A stretch of 64,000 bases of DNA from NCBI GenBank assembly GCA_003993805.1, contig RSEF01000003.1, forward strand, positions 34,820,681-34,884,680, written 5' to 3'. The stretch is from Himantopus leucocephalus. Taxonomy: Eukaryota; Chordata; Aves; Charadriiformes; Recurvirostridae. Each line of letters starts with the position of its first letter. Position 1 is the stretch's first letter. Made by a program: the position numbers and the translations under genes. Positions 1 through 12,968 of this stretch are shown here, piece after piece. The notes beneath the pieces were generated by a model. That model searched no databases, had not been told where the DNA came from, and was given only the letters and a program-made list of their open reading frames with translations.

Positions 1-246
1 ACCCAAACTATCCTGTTCTGTTCTATATTTGAAGGAATTAATGATCTTCTTTACTCTGAATAGGTATCTTGGACAAAGGATCTTTCCACTTATTTTTAAA
101 AAATATATTGTTGTTGGTTTAGTGACCATACGGATCTAAATTTACACTCTATCTTTCACAGTGTTTTTCTAACCTGCAGTTATAGACCTCAACTATTTCA
201 TGTATAGAGACTTCAGCTCAGATCACAGCAATTTATTATTATCTAT

Positions 247-310
247 GGGGGTTGGACTAGATAATCGCTAGAGGTCCCTTCCAACCCTGACCATTCTGTG
301 ATTCTGTGAT
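247..310 (+). mobile_element. CR1 LINE, extreme 3' end (truncated copy)
   Basis: The segment reads GGGGTTGGACTAGATAAT, then the GAGGTCCCTTCCAACCCTGACC block, and ends in two tandem octamers of the ATTCTGTG type. That order is the terminal part of the 3' UTR of chicken-repeat-1 LINEs, which end in short octamer repeats rather than poly-A. Only about 64 bp is present, so this is a heavily 5'-truncated insertion with no coding sequence. The family call rests on recognised consensus words. The subfamily cannot be named. The left edge is approximate. Confidence 0.88.
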
Positions 311-851
311 GTCTTTTAGAAAATAGCATAGAGGGAAAGAGCACAGGAAGTTTGAAACTATGAAGCTGCCTTTCAGACTTCGTATTTTACAGAAGAGTGG
401 ATCCCAGCCTTTGCCTTTCATAGTTTTCCTATTACTCCCTAAATTCTTTGAAACTGTCTGAGTATTTTCATTATTAACTACTAAATATGCTTTATGATAA
501 ATTAATAAATGTAGAAAGCTACATTCTTCTCAGCTGTAATATTTGTATACATGTTTACATTTATATCCATACTGGTAAGAACTTTTAAGATCCATTATTA
601 TTAAGACCTGTTGAGAGGTATTAAGAACCATGCCTGTGTTCTTACTGTTTTCTTTACACTCAAGGCTGACCTGACAACTGAAGGTTTATGGGCTTTTTTT
701 CCCCACTTAGAGTGACCTAACCATTCGTCTTTCCTTACAACTACTTTGCAACAGATGATAGGCAATGCCAGGGAGCCAGAAATGTGACTTCAAGGAAACA
801 AAGTTTCCATTCCTTGCAAGTACCTCCAAATAATACCTTGTGGAAAGCTTC
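311..851. other. Unique noncoding spacer between two CR1 tails
   Basis: AT-rich single-copy sequence with stops in all frames. I see no exon, RNA gene or repeat in it. It separates two CR1 3' tails that lie in the same orientation. Confidence 0.6.
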
Positions 852-943
852 CAGCTCTAGGTGACCCTGCTCTGGCAGGGGGGGTTGGACTAGATGATCT
901 CCAGAGGTCCCTTCCAACACTGACCATTCTGTGATTCCGTGAT
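852..943 (+). mobile_element. CR1 LINE, 3' UTR end (truncated copy)
   Basis: The sequence has the CR1 3' order: a CTAGGTGACCCTGCTCTGG block, a G-run leading into GGTTGGACTAGATGATCTCC, then AGGTCCCTTCCAAC, and finally ATTCTGTG followed by ATTCCGTG. It is about 90 bp long and has no reverse-transcriptase part. It resembles the tail at 247-310 closely but extends slightly further 5', so the two are separate truncated insertions of related CR1 subfamilies. The second octamer carries one T-to-C change. Confidence 0.92.
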
Positions 944-3900
944 ATATCTCCCTTTTCAACTTGTCTGTGCAGGAAAGAGTCCCTTGGCTGATTTGCTCAG
1001 AATTTCAAGGGATCCCAAACAAATAACCACTTCACTTGTTCATCCATGACCCATCAAATCTAAGTGAGCATATGTTGCACAGATGCTTTATGCATGCACA
1101 CTAAATCTGATGTATCTGAAATATGTCTAAACTTCAGCAGTTTTGGACCCATGGTGCTTGCTGAACTCTAAGCCAAAGCAAATTTTTGGAGAGGTATTTT
1201 ATCATGTATTGTGGCTGCAAAAAAGCCTAAGGAAAAATAGCAACTCTTCTGTATAGACGTAAATACAGACACCAGGTACATCTGAAAAATATACTTAAAA
1301 CAAAGTAAAGAAAAATAATCAAAACATATTCTAGGTGTTTATTATTGTTGGGACATAATGTCTGGTTAATGGCTAGTTGCTCAGAACATCTATATAACCA
1401 TAGGAAACAAAACAAAATGTGAAAGAGGAAGACAGACTTCCTGTAAACACTGATGGTCTTAAGGCAACCTTTCCTCAATCCTTTAGGTCACTGTTTGTCT
1501 GAAAGACTGATGAACAGTTGAGACACTTTCATGAAAACAAAACCAACAACCCACCTTAAAAATATCCAAAGGCACTGCAAGAGATAAATAAGTAAATAAA
1601 ATGGTATTTTTCTGAGGTTGGTCAAAATGCCAAATTTGGATCAGCAAACACATTCTTGCCTCAACTAAATGGAATGTTTACTGAGCCCTCTAGCAGGAAT
1701 GCTCTGGAAACTCAATTATTAATGAGATGTGGTAAATCTTATGTGCCTGAAAACTCTCCATATTTAATTTACTGGTGCGTTCCTAATCCATCTTGCTATA
1801 CTAGAAAGGGAATAAATCTGATGACCTAACCGGTGTTTCTTCCCCATCTCTGATTTCTGTGAATCTGTGTTCTTCATGCTGATGATCACTAAAGGGATTA
1901 TCCATGAATCAGGACCATATAAATATGCACAGATATAAATACCCGTAAATGATAGGTTTATTTTTTTCAGAATGCGTAATATTTAATTCCTAATCAGTCA
2001 GTGAGGTTCACTAAAATTTAAACATGAACAGAATTGAAATCATCATAGAGTTTTCCTGTTTATTTGTTTGTTCATTCTTGCTAATCACCTTAAAATCAAT
2101 TTGTAGGTTGACCATATTTCTTTATGGAAGCAGAGTAACAATTACAGAAGCCTTTACAGTGCTATAAGATGTATAAAGTTTCCGAACATTTCAGCATGTA
2201 ATGAATAAAACTGTTAAACCGTTACTGGAGAATATATAAAGAACATCAAATTTTTAACACGTCGCACATGTGAATATTTTTAGTGTATGTATATCATTAA
2301 CTTTAAGGCTGATCAATGCAATATTAACCTACATTAGTCTTAATTTATTATAATCATCATTTATAAATAAGTTTTGAGATTCAAATGGCTTATTTTGTTT
2401 ATAGATAAACCACTTTATTCTGAAATACCTTTGCTCCTGGTCACCCCATCCTTCCTTTTGAAACTCTACAGTCAAAGTTTGCTACTTCAGCTGGAGTCAT
2501 TCCTCTGTTTAACTATGTCATGGTCACCTTAGGAAAGACTATTGCCGTTCATGGACAGACCACTGAGATAGCAAAATCTGTGATAATTTGCAGTAAGAGG
2601 AGCTGTTTGTGAGACACTTAAAACCACGTTTTTTCCAGAAGTGTTCTGGCTAATTACTGTCTCCTAGGTAGAACTGTAGTTTCTGATATATGCACTGAAA
2701 CCCAAATGGTGTGAGATCATACAGTATACATAACTATTCCAGCATGTTTTACCACACTTGGAAGAAGCTGGGACACTTAGGTGGGCCTGTCTCAGTGGAT
2801 AAAATAAACAGAGCTGCAGGTTGAGTATTTTCAGTCGGGGTTCCTATTTCTATAAATAGATTCTTCTGTCCATTTTTAAACATTAGAAGTTCATTCATCA
2901 AGATATTCTCTTTTGTGGATGCATCTGAAAAAAAGTTGGGTAAGGAGTGTGGTACCCCCAAATTGCTACGCATATTAATTTATACTTTTTTATCCCAAAA
3001 AAAGGAGTTTGTTGGGGGAAAAAGAATGAAGTACTCGGTGTTTTTCTGTATTTCAAATCTGGCATACAAAATGTCATTCTCAGTGCAGTGGACATTTAAA
3101 AAAATGGAAAAAGTTTTGAAAGTGTATTTTTTTTCCAAATCTCTTCCATGCTAGATAAAGTGGATGGTTATTCTTGACTTTACTATAAGAAAAGATTTTT
3201 TTTTTATGCTTATATGTCTGTGGCCATTTTATACCACCAGTGCTGGTTGCATCTTACAGCCAAGGAATGAGGCATGACGAATTGTGCATAAGGGCACACC
3301 ACCTTTTTCAGGAAGAAAGAAAGGAAAAGGAAAGAACAATGTGAAACATTTAATAGAGGGGATTCCATTGCTATACAGCTAAAGCCACTGCAGTTAAAGT
3401 CATTTAAAATTGTATTCTGAGAGACAGCTTTCAATTCTTAAACAACAGAATCCAATTTTGACAAACCTAGAAGTGAAACAGTATTATTGTAATGGTATAT
3501 TGGTTTCTATAAGCTATATGTGACACAGAATCTATAAAATCTTGTCAAAGCTATCTTAAAGGCTCCTAAGTACAAAATGGTAGTATCACAAAATATCCAG
3601 TACTTGATGTTCTTTATGGATACTTAAATGCACAAATAAGAAAAAACTTTGACATTCTGTATAACTCAGGGCTACAAGAAAAGGGTATTACATTTTCTTT
3701 CATGTGATAAATCTAGGTTCCTAACAACAGCTGCTCCAGTACTGTGGAATAGAAGAGACCCAAAATTGGAGAACCAGAGATGTAGTGGGATGATTGAAAA
3801 TGTTTGAAAAATGTTCTCAGAAAGCTAATATGCTACACTTAATGTATATCTTTTCCTAAAAATTCTCTACTTGCTGAAAGGAATAAAGAATTCAATTTTG

Positions 3901-6900
3901 GCAACTCCAGGTAATCGTAGCACAGCTTTGTAGTTGTCAAGGAGTTCACTTAAACTTCCAAAAAAAGGTAAAAAGACAAGATCTACAGTATCAAGCTAAA
4001 AGCTACACCAGAAGGCAAACAACACAAGACAAAAGAAGAGCCATAGTTCTTCACAAGGAAGAAAAAGAACACCCATTGTTTGAAGTGACCAAAGGGGATC
4101 TAAGGGCACTTAAGCACCTAAAGGGCTTTTGTACCGAACCCTAAGGAAGTTACAGCCGTTGGGTTTGAAGTGTCAGGGACAGATCAGAATAAGAAGGAAA
4201 TGTGGTTATTTTTTAAACTCATGTCGCTAGCTGGGGAATTAAGATTTTATTATAGAACTGACTTAAACCTCAGTCCTATAAATTATTTTTTTCCCCAGAT
4301 TGTGCTGCATAAGGGAACCTCAACAAAAGTGAGGCTCCATTTGATGAAATGTTACCATAAGCAGAGAAATAAATGGTTAAAACAGGATGATAGTTAAAAA
4401 CTATAATATTGGAGTTTTAAGGGGCTATTGAAAACATTGTTCAGTTTAAAATATCCATCCTTTATAGCTGCTGTTTGATATCACACAAAATGTTATTCTA
4501 TTGAATCAGACAGTATTGCTCCTTAATGATGAGCATATACTATTTAATGGCACTTTTTTGTATTCATATGAGGCCGTGAGTTTGACATGGCGTCTTTGTT
4601 CTGTTTACATTAGAGGTTGCCAACAGACAAGCAACACAGCAGAGTTATTTTGTGGATCAAAGTCTGAATTGTCTGAAAATTGAAGCAAAATATCATGGAA
4701 CACCTTCAGCTCACATGCTGAGATTCCAAAATCCTTGCGATGGCGGTACACTCGAGTTACTACATAACTTTCCTCTCTCTCTCCCAGAATTTGAGGAGTG
4801 TAATGCTGTATTGAGCACAAGCATGAAAGTACCTGATTGAGCATTATACAAGGAGAACCATTGAAACATTTATATAAAATGAAGTTTTGTTTCTAATGCA
4901 TAATGAGCTGCCCCTCAGACAACCGGCAATTCAAAACTCATTGTTCTTTTCAAGTGCTGTGCAGATTTTTTTAAGCGCATTTTAAATCAATCGCCACAGT
5001 TTTCACATGAACTGCGCTAAATCCTTCCCTCCTACTCAGTCCATCTCATTCCTCACAAATAGCTTAAACTGTAGAAAGTACTTTGCACCTGCTGTTAGAC
5101 AGCGTCTTGCAAATAAAACCTTCTAAAATTATATTGTAATAGTCAGCTTCTGTAAATTAAGGTAGTTCTGTGGGGCTCAGTGAAGTTTCCCTGATTTACA
5201 GCTGCTAAGGTTCTGGCCCTGTGGTTTTTCCAATAATTACTGAGATGTTCAGTCTGCAGAGGCAGAGATCTCGTTCTGCTTTTTCAGAGTTTATTTGAAT
5301 GTCTTGTCTTCTTGTCATTTCAGAGTGTTCTTGACACAGGAACCGCAGACAACTCAAAATTCAGTGAATATTGATGACTGTCTCCTATTTCATAATGACA
5401 ATATCAAACAATGAATCAGTACAAATTCACTAACAAATGTCTCTCAACTTGCATCATTTTTTGTTGAATTAATATGTTTTCTACACTTAAGAATAGCCAG
5501 TGGCCAATGCCTTAATAAGATAAGATTTCCAGAGAAAAGTTACCAAGCCTACAGATATCATCAGAAAAACAGACATACAAGCCTTTGTGAAGCAGAAGGT
5601 ATGTTTAGAAAACTAAACATAAGAACTGAAATGTGGGGGTTTCTCTTGCCCATTTTCTTATTCTTTATTTTTCTTCTATTTCTTCTTTGATGATAAGTCC
5701 AAATGAAAGGAAACTTTCTGATTCTATCCATCTTCAGCTTACCTACAATAGTCACTGTCTAGTTCATCTTTCAGCTGAATAATAATGAGTCTTTGCTGCC
5801 ATTTTAAAGGTTTCAGATGTTCTCTCATTCTTTAGAATTCTGAGAAAGATAATCAAGAAAAGATGCAAAACCAAAAACCATGCAAAACCAGTCCAAGGCT
5901 CATTATATGACAGAACTGAGGTGGCTGAGCTCTGTGTAGTCTCTGCGCAAATAGACGGATGTATTTTTTCAGTTTGCCCTATGTAGTGGAAGTCTTCTTG
6001 TCCTTGCAGGAGCTTTTCCCAGGAACTGTATTATTATCCCTGTAATCTGATCATTACAGATAAAAATGGAAGAGCAAATGAAATGGAAAATGATATGGCA
6101 AAGCAGTATTTTTGTTGTTATGCTGTAAATACATTCCTTCTCTTTAACGGATGAGATTTTTTACTGTGTTTATAACTTAATTTGCTCTCCTGTTAGGGCT
6201 ACAGCTATTACATCAGGGTACATGGAAGTAGGGACAGCTATGAAAAGGAATTCCACATAGAAACACATTATCATATAAACTTCAAGAATAATTAGTACAT
6301 TATGCTATTACCCTTTTATTTTTAGGATAAGAAAACTTTCTGCTTAAGAAGACACAAACTTCTCTAATCTCAAAAGACGAATAAATCATTGTTTAAAGTA
6401 CACTGAGGAGTCTCAATCTGGCATCTGAAAAGAAGAAAAATTGCTTTGATTTTTTATCCCTTTTGATCTTTTATTTCTGCTGGTATTTTTCATATGCATT
6501 AAACAAACTCGTATTTCTCAGTGAAATGACAGTACCGAAATGTCCAGCCATTTTTCAAAAGTAACACTGTTTCTATTACACCTATCATCGATAATAAGTG
6601 TATTGAGAATAGCAGGCAGGCAGAGCATTAAACTAGCTTAAAGATATATTAAGAAGATGTCAAAGAGAATACAGGGGAGATAAGCCTTCTGAAGCTATAC
6701 ACTAATAAACCCGTGAACAGAAATGAAAGTAGGGAAGAAAAAAAAAATCATTATTACAAAATTCATTTTAACAGAGGAGGAAATAAAGAGATTGGAATTT
6801 AGTAAGTACTAATAAATTGCTATGGGTGTAATTTGCCTATCAGAATAAAAACTGTGAAAGCCTCACCAGTCCCCTGACAGAGATGTCTGGGTAGGAAATA

Positions 6901-9900
6901 AGGAATGGAGTTCTATACCCATGAAATGCTGTTGAACTGAGTTCTTCACAGTGCCTCTTTGGGAAGGGTCAGTTCAAAGACAGTATCAATTTTGGCGTAC
7001 AAAAAATTTGCAAAATATCCTGGGCTCCCTTTTACCTCAGAGGAAGTGAAGAAGACCTGCCACAAGGTGCCCCAAATCTGATTCCTCTCGGTATTTCTCT
7101 GCACAAAGTATCTTTATTCAGGCTTTGCATGTGTGTTAGAGGGAATGTCTCTGAGATCGGGTTAGAAACACAAGTCTGCAAAATCAAGCTTTAGAGCTTT
7201 CAGGAGCAGAGTGTAGGGTAGTGTCTCCACTCTGGACCTGAGAGATGTCACAATGCTGGTGTGGAAGCAGGAAGGCAGTCACCACAAAGCGTGTAGCCTC
7301 AGGGCTCCAAACCCAGTGACAGACTGTGCTTCTGCTTCCCTGAAGCTCTAGCAGGTCTGATTTTCCGAAGCCAACCCCTGCACTCAAAGGCTCCAATGCC
7401 TAAAGCAGTTTAGGTTGCTCTTTTCACTGGGAAGGGGGTGGAGGAGGAGGAAATGAGGCTGTTACTAACCCACTGTAAAACGTGACTTTTTGTTATGAGT
7501 CCTGTGCGACAAATAATTTCCTGGCTTGATCATTAGAAGATTGCTATGCATAAAAAAAGAAGATGACGACCAGAAAATCAAAACGCAACAGACCTCTTTG
7601 CAGACCTCTTTTAAAAATTAAATTGAAAAGGAATATAAATTTACAGGAAGTTTCTCTGTCACTTTGATTAATAATGTTTGTGCTTGTATGTACTACCAAT
7701 TCATTTGCTGAGGTCAGAGTGTCTATGAAGATGGTATTGTGCATACAGAAAACATCTGCCCTAAAGCGTGCTGGTGTTTAGAAAACATTTGTGAAGATTT
7801 GCTCCCCATGGACCTCTATAGTTAACTCCTTATGGACATTTGCAGTCCAGACTGCAAGATAGTCCACTCTGACAGAACCAAAAGGAATATGGGAGTCAAA
7901 TTATCTATGTTCTGTGTAATTATAAAATTTCAGAGTAACTATTACAGTATTGCCAGCTCAGATCTTTCAGAATTTCATGCAGGCCATACCCCATATTGTG
8001 TAGGTTTCAAAAAACTGCAATCCCCATGCTTTCACCATTGCATTTGCAAATTATCTTCCTTCCTAAAAGGGTTGCAACAGTGTGACTAAGATTTTTATAC
8101 AAAACCGCTTTTGAACAACTTTTAGGCAGGAATGAATAATTCTTTCATTACTCGTTATTTAATATTGAAGGATATGAAAGTGCTAAAATAAACCATCGGA
8201 TCACATAGATCTAGAGTTCTTAGCCTTGCTAATGAATTTACTGTAAGTATGCAGCACTCAAATGGGAAAAAAAAAAAGAGCATAGTAATAATACTAAATA
8301 CGGGTTAAAATTCTGTATCTGGTCTTAGTCATAACAAAAATCTGGTGCTCTACTGTTATTTTGGAAACATAGATAAATTACTAAAATGACCACCCTAAAT
8401 CTAATATCCATGAGTAAAGGCAGAACCTGCCACAGGATTTCTAAAATAAAAAATTTTCATTGGGTCTGGAAGCAGTATGGTAAATCTCAGCCTCTTTCGA
8501 CTTCCACCTCCCTTTACAAGACTCAACTTTGAAGTCACAATATACAAACCAAGAGTTTAGAAGGCTCTCTTTCAAACTTATAAAGTGTTAAATTACCATT
8601 TATTTCCTTTTAGTTTGAGAGTCAAACAGCATAAAAACCATTTGTCTGCCCTCCTCTATTTTCAAGTGAAATTTCTGTTGTTTCTTCAACAGTATCATTT
8701 TCAGAGTCACAAGTTAAAATAATTGCAATCAGAATCTCCCATTTTTAATTCATTCATCTTCGTTAATTTACATCCTGAAAATGTAATTGAAGTAACCATA
8801 TGAAGTTCACAAGGCTTTGAGATAGACCCAGACAGAAGTCCATATCTGAGCAGTATAGAACATTTTTCTTTCAATGGCGTTAGGAGTACTTGAGCATGAA
8901 TATTTCCTGTCTTATTTAATCACTGCCTTTAAAGATCCCTAAACTCACATTATATAGGCAAGAAATGTTCTCTGTTAAAATCTTTTATAAGTTCTTATTC
9001 TAAATCTCAGTTCCCAGAACATGGAATAAAGAATATTTTAGTTCAACCTTTCATACAGACAATTTAATAGCCCTTCTGTCACCATCTTGGTAAAATTGCT
9101 TTACTATGGAGATACCAGTGCATAGGTATACTACCCATTATACCAACAAAATAATTAGTTACGAGTATTTAAGTGTTCTCCACTATATAATTACTTTTAT
9201 TAGTGTAATATCAATGTCTTGCCATTAAAGTGAAAAAGAGCACTTCCTGAAAATAAACACATTCCTAAGTGTCATCCTTAGTACTGTATCTGGATGGAGC
9301 CAATGTGTAGGATATTACGAGCAATAAAACCTCTTTTATGTTGATAAAGTTTATTTTCAGTCTGTAGTTACATAGCTTTGTGATTTCACTTGACTCACCA
9401 CCATGGACTAATAGGATGTAAAATTCATTAACCTTTTAGTGGAATTATGCGTTCAATTTAATGATACATCCTATCATATTTACTCCAGACTGTCCTGGGC
9501 ATCACAGTTATTATAGCTTTCTGAAAAACTATGCAAGACAATTAAAANTAAAAAAAAAAAAAAGCAATTGTAAACAAATTTTTTAAAGACTGATTATTTA
9601 TCCACATCTGTAAATTTGCACATCCTACTAGGTATTGCAATCATCCATATTTGGACATATATTTCACAGTTTGATATAACTCATGCAGATGAGGTCCTTT
9701 CATAAAATAAGTAGGTTTAGATTCTGAGGTCAGGAGTTCCCAGTCAGAACTGGGTTGGGCTTATTCTCAGACATTTCACAGTTTCAGCAAAGCCAAAATA
9801 TTTTGCAGAAAAGCGTATACATTGACAAAGATTTGAAGGAGAAGGTTTGTGAAGTCACATACCTCCAAGCCAGAGACACAAAGAAAAGAACAAAGCAATG

Positions 9901-9902
9901 AA
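944..9902. other. Unique AT-rich noncoding DNA
   Basis: About 9 kb without a supportable gene. Open frames are 60-85 codons, do not resemble known families, and often overlap frames on the other strand. There are scattered short A or T runs and a single N at 9,548 inside an A-rich run. Isolated splice-like signals occur, for example a pyrimidine-rich acceptor before 4,299 and a good donor at about 8,241, but they do not pair into a convincing exon. I recognise no interspersed repeat here. Confidence 0.6.
4905..5115. promoter_or_regulatory. Possible conserved noncoding block (unproven)
   Basis: This roughly 210-bp stretch is less biased than its AT-rich surroundings. It contains a few CpGs in short words such as AACCGGCAATTC, AAGCGCATTTTAAATC, CAATCGCCACAG and ACTGCGCTAAATCC, mixed with homeodomain-like AT cores. 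It has no open frame and no repeat structure. Such composition is common in vertebrate enhancers, but sequence alone cannot show conservation. Confidence is therefore low. Confidence 0.15.
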
Positions 9903-9923
9903 GGGGGGGGACGGGACGGGACG
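9903..9923. repeat. G-run and (GGGAC)n microsatellite
   Basis: A run of eight G leads into three units of GGGAC and then stops at ACGACC. It is a short G-rich tract in an otherwise AT-rich area. Four G-runs of three or more bases lie close together, so G-quadruplex formation on the plus strand is possible. Confidence 0.8.
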
Positions 9924-11623
9924 ACCAACAAATTTTGAAACTTGAAAGCTATCACAAAGAGGTAAAAATTATTCTTAAGCCCTTTCTACCCATAAAAAAG
10001 CAGTAAAGTATGTAATTAGATTTAAGTGCTTTTGTAGACTGAGCTTTGTTGTATAAAGAGTGAAAGTATAGGGCCACATTGAATGCTGATATCAAAAAGG
10101 TACTCAAGAACAGCTTAAATCTACATCAGAACTATTTCTGGTGGTCACTTAAATGTCAGGGAGGTAAGAAAAAGTCATTAATAGCGCATCACAATTGTTC
10201 ATTCTGAGTCATTATCTAATGGATATAATTGCTTAAGATTTTAGTTCAACTCCTCTAACATTTTCTGCCAGTTATAGTTTTATTGATTCTTAACAGAAAG
10301 ATTCAAAATATCATACACTCAATGAAATTTGCCCAGAATTACACCAATTTACTTCCATTTATGCCCTAAATATTATTTTGGCAGACTACTGAGAGCCAAG
10401 GTCAGCGAAAGCGGAGGTTCTCCAGAGCTTCAGAATAGAAAGAGAAAACCACACAGAGTTTGTGACCCTGGAGGCACCAGATCATGTCTCATTATTACTG
10501 GCAGTGAATCATTTTGCTGATCATGAATAACTGACCCACTGTTTGATTGTATTTGACACATCTAGCTCATTCACTACCTACCAAACTACCACCGTAGAAA
10601 GATTTGCCATACTACAGTGCGAATAAAAAGCAAATTCTTTTCATTTCAAATATTCCATCGGAGAAAAATATATGTTGCTTGCAAATTCACGCCAAGTTTT
10701 GACAGGAATCATGCGGGGTTATACAACAAGAATAAATTACTGAGGATTTTTTTGAAAGTATTTGAGTACTTTGTAATAAGCCCATATCAACTAGTTTATC
10801 TTTCTATGGGAGCTGTTAACTAGTCGCATGACAAATACCAGAAAAGAGATTACAGAGTTATTAACCCTTTGAAGATCGATTTATTAAAGATATGGGAAAA
10901 GGAAGACAAAAAGTGCATTCAGCACATCTGAGAGCCTTTTTGCAGTCATTATACTGTGAGGTCATTCAGCCCCCTAAGGTAAAGATCTTCTCTCTGTGCC
11001 TCACTGCCTACTTACCCCTCCTTTCATTTATGTAATGGCTCTGTAACTCACTTCTCACTCCTTCAAGCTTTTGTTCTGCAGAGCTACAGGTTTCCAGCCT
11101 CACACGAACACCGTTCATTTAGTGACCCCAGACAAATGTCTTCTCCCACTGCCTTTGTAATGGCATTCAGTTCTTTTGCAATGAGCTTATTTGCTTAGAT
11201 TACTAGGTACAAATTTAGAAGCCATACCTAGCCATCAAAAAAAAAAAAAAAAATCTGATGAAAATTAATTTGCTTCTTGGCTGATTTAATTTTGCTATGA
11301 TTTATCCTCACAGTACTTTCATTTACCCCTTAGCTATGAAAGGCAATCTAAATGATAGAAAAGTCCACATCTCGTAGCAGGTATACGTGTGTATTATACA
11401 CAGACATACGCAAGGCAGCCCACCTACTGACATAAATATGTTGGTGCTTTGCAATTGTCTGAAGACCTGTCTGAGCGTCAGTAAGACTTACGGAAAAAGG
11501 AGCCTCTGCACTAAACCAGTACAACTCTTCAAGGGCAAGGAATCCTACCTCTGTAACAGGCCCATGGGCAAGAGTCAGAGGTGTGGGTGGAGATACTGTT
11601 GTAATTGCAGCTGAGCTGGATTA
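9924..11623. other. Unique noncoding DNA upstream of LTR copy 1
   Basis: No gene or known repeat recognised. A donor-like GAG|GTAAGAA occurs near 10,162 without a matching coding exon. A 17-bp A run lies at about 11,237-11,253. The last bases before the LTR (GGAGA, 11,624-11,628) are its target site duplication. Confidence 0.6.
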
Positions 11624-11628
11624 GGAGA

Positions 11629-12963
11629 GGTGGTGGTGCAATCTTCTCCCCACACACACCTTAGGTCTCTCAGTACTTGTTACCAGAACGTAACACAATG
11701 ACCTAACATGAAAGAAAGAAAAGGTGGAGAGCAACAGACCAAGAACACAATAGTGTGCCTGGTCCCCACGGCTCCTACCGTTTAAAGATAATAACTATAA
11801 TCGGTCACCCCTGACAACATACGGATCGTGGCCACAGAGAGGGGGGTACCAGGACCACAAGTTCTAGTAAGTCTTGGGCTTGCCTAACCATGGAAAGTAC
11901 CAAAATATTCCATTGTCCGAGCTGGACCAGAGTGGAAAAGTACCTGACAAAAGTCAATTATCTCAGATCCTACAAGTAGCGATTCTAGTAAAGACCTTTT
12001 GAGCTCTTCTGGATCATGGTGGGCTGTGGCCAGTATCTCCCTTGAGTTGGGATGTCGCTCAGGCAAAACACCTCGAGGACTAGAAGGCCAGGGCAACACA
12101 ACCTCTCTCCAGACTCAATTATCGCCCGTTGAGGAATGCCGATATATTGTATTTACTCTAACTCGAGAAAAGGAAATTTTAGCTATAGGCTAGTGTGTCT
12201 TTCATCCACCTCTCCATTTATATGTTTATGATTTTCCTTACGGATGTGGATGCTCTTCCATTTGTCCATGCACACGTAAGAGTTAGAAGGAGTACCCACT
12301 GGCTCATTGGCGTCATGCAATATTAAGAGATCTTTGATCTCAGTGGTTATAGACCAGGATGTGTGTGTGTATGTGTATGTGAACTAATATGCTTTGATTA
12401 GATGTATATGTATTAATTTGAGATCTGTGCTTTTGTTCATACATATATGTATTGATTTGGGATACGNTTTTCCTTACGGATGTGGATGCTCTTCCATTTG
12501 TCCATGCACACATAAGAGTTAGAAGGAGTACCCACTGGCTCATCGACATCATGCAATATTAAGACATCTTTGATCTCAGTTGTTATAGACCAGGATGTGT
12601 GTGTGTATGTGTGCGTGAACTTATATGCTTTANCAGTGGTTATAGACCAGGATGTGTGTGTGTATGTGTATGTGAACTAATATGCTTTGATTAGATGTAT
12701 ATGTATTAATTTGAGATCTGTGCTTTTGTTCATACATATATGTATTGATTTGGGATACGTTATAGGAAGTTAGTGTGAATCTTGCCATCTTCAAATCTGT
12801 AATTAAGTCTCTCTTTAGTTATTTAGTTAAATCACTCTGTAAACCTTTAAATCAGTTAATGATTAAGTGCGGCTAAAATTCAACATTTGATCTACCTCAA
12901 ATCACTAATAAATTTTGAATCGCTGCTAAATTATAACTGTGCCAAATACTTCCATCCATAACA
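11629..12963 (+). mobile_element. Solo LTR copy 1 of an endogenous-retrovirus family, length inflated by assembly duplication
   Basis: The element starts GGTGGTGGTGCAATC and ends CTTCCATCCATAACA. It is flanked by a perfect 5-bp direct repeat, GGAGA (11,624-11,628 and 12,964-12,968). It matches the elements at 44,275 and 57,183 along its length, more closely the latter. An AATAAA lies at 12,907-12,912, close to the 3' end as in the other copies. No gag, pol or env sequence is present, so it reads as a solo LTR. The 5-bp duplication suggests an ERVL-like (class III) origin, which is an inference. Two single Ns (12,467 and 12,633) bracket repeated internal sequence. Without positions 12,467-12,759 the element is about 1,042 bp, like its relatives. 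Relative to copy 3 it lacks about 40 bp near its 5' end. Confidence 0.85.
12232..12759 (+). repeat. False internal triplication within LTR copy 1
   Basis: Segment 12,232-12,466 is followed by N (12,467). Next comes a diverged second version of its first ~164 bp (12,468-12,632), then another N (12,633), then 12,634-12,759, which repeats 12,341-12,466. The middle version differs by several substitutions (for example CACACGTAAG versus CACACATAAG), so it may come from another allele or another LTR copy. Neither of the other two LTRs has this duplication. Confidence 0.85.
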
Positions 12964-12968
12964 GGAGA

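Noticed and set aside
4299..4328. 30-bp microexon-like segment with strong acceptor and GTGAGG donor
   Set aside because: Too short to judge without transcript data, and nothing nearby supports a gene.
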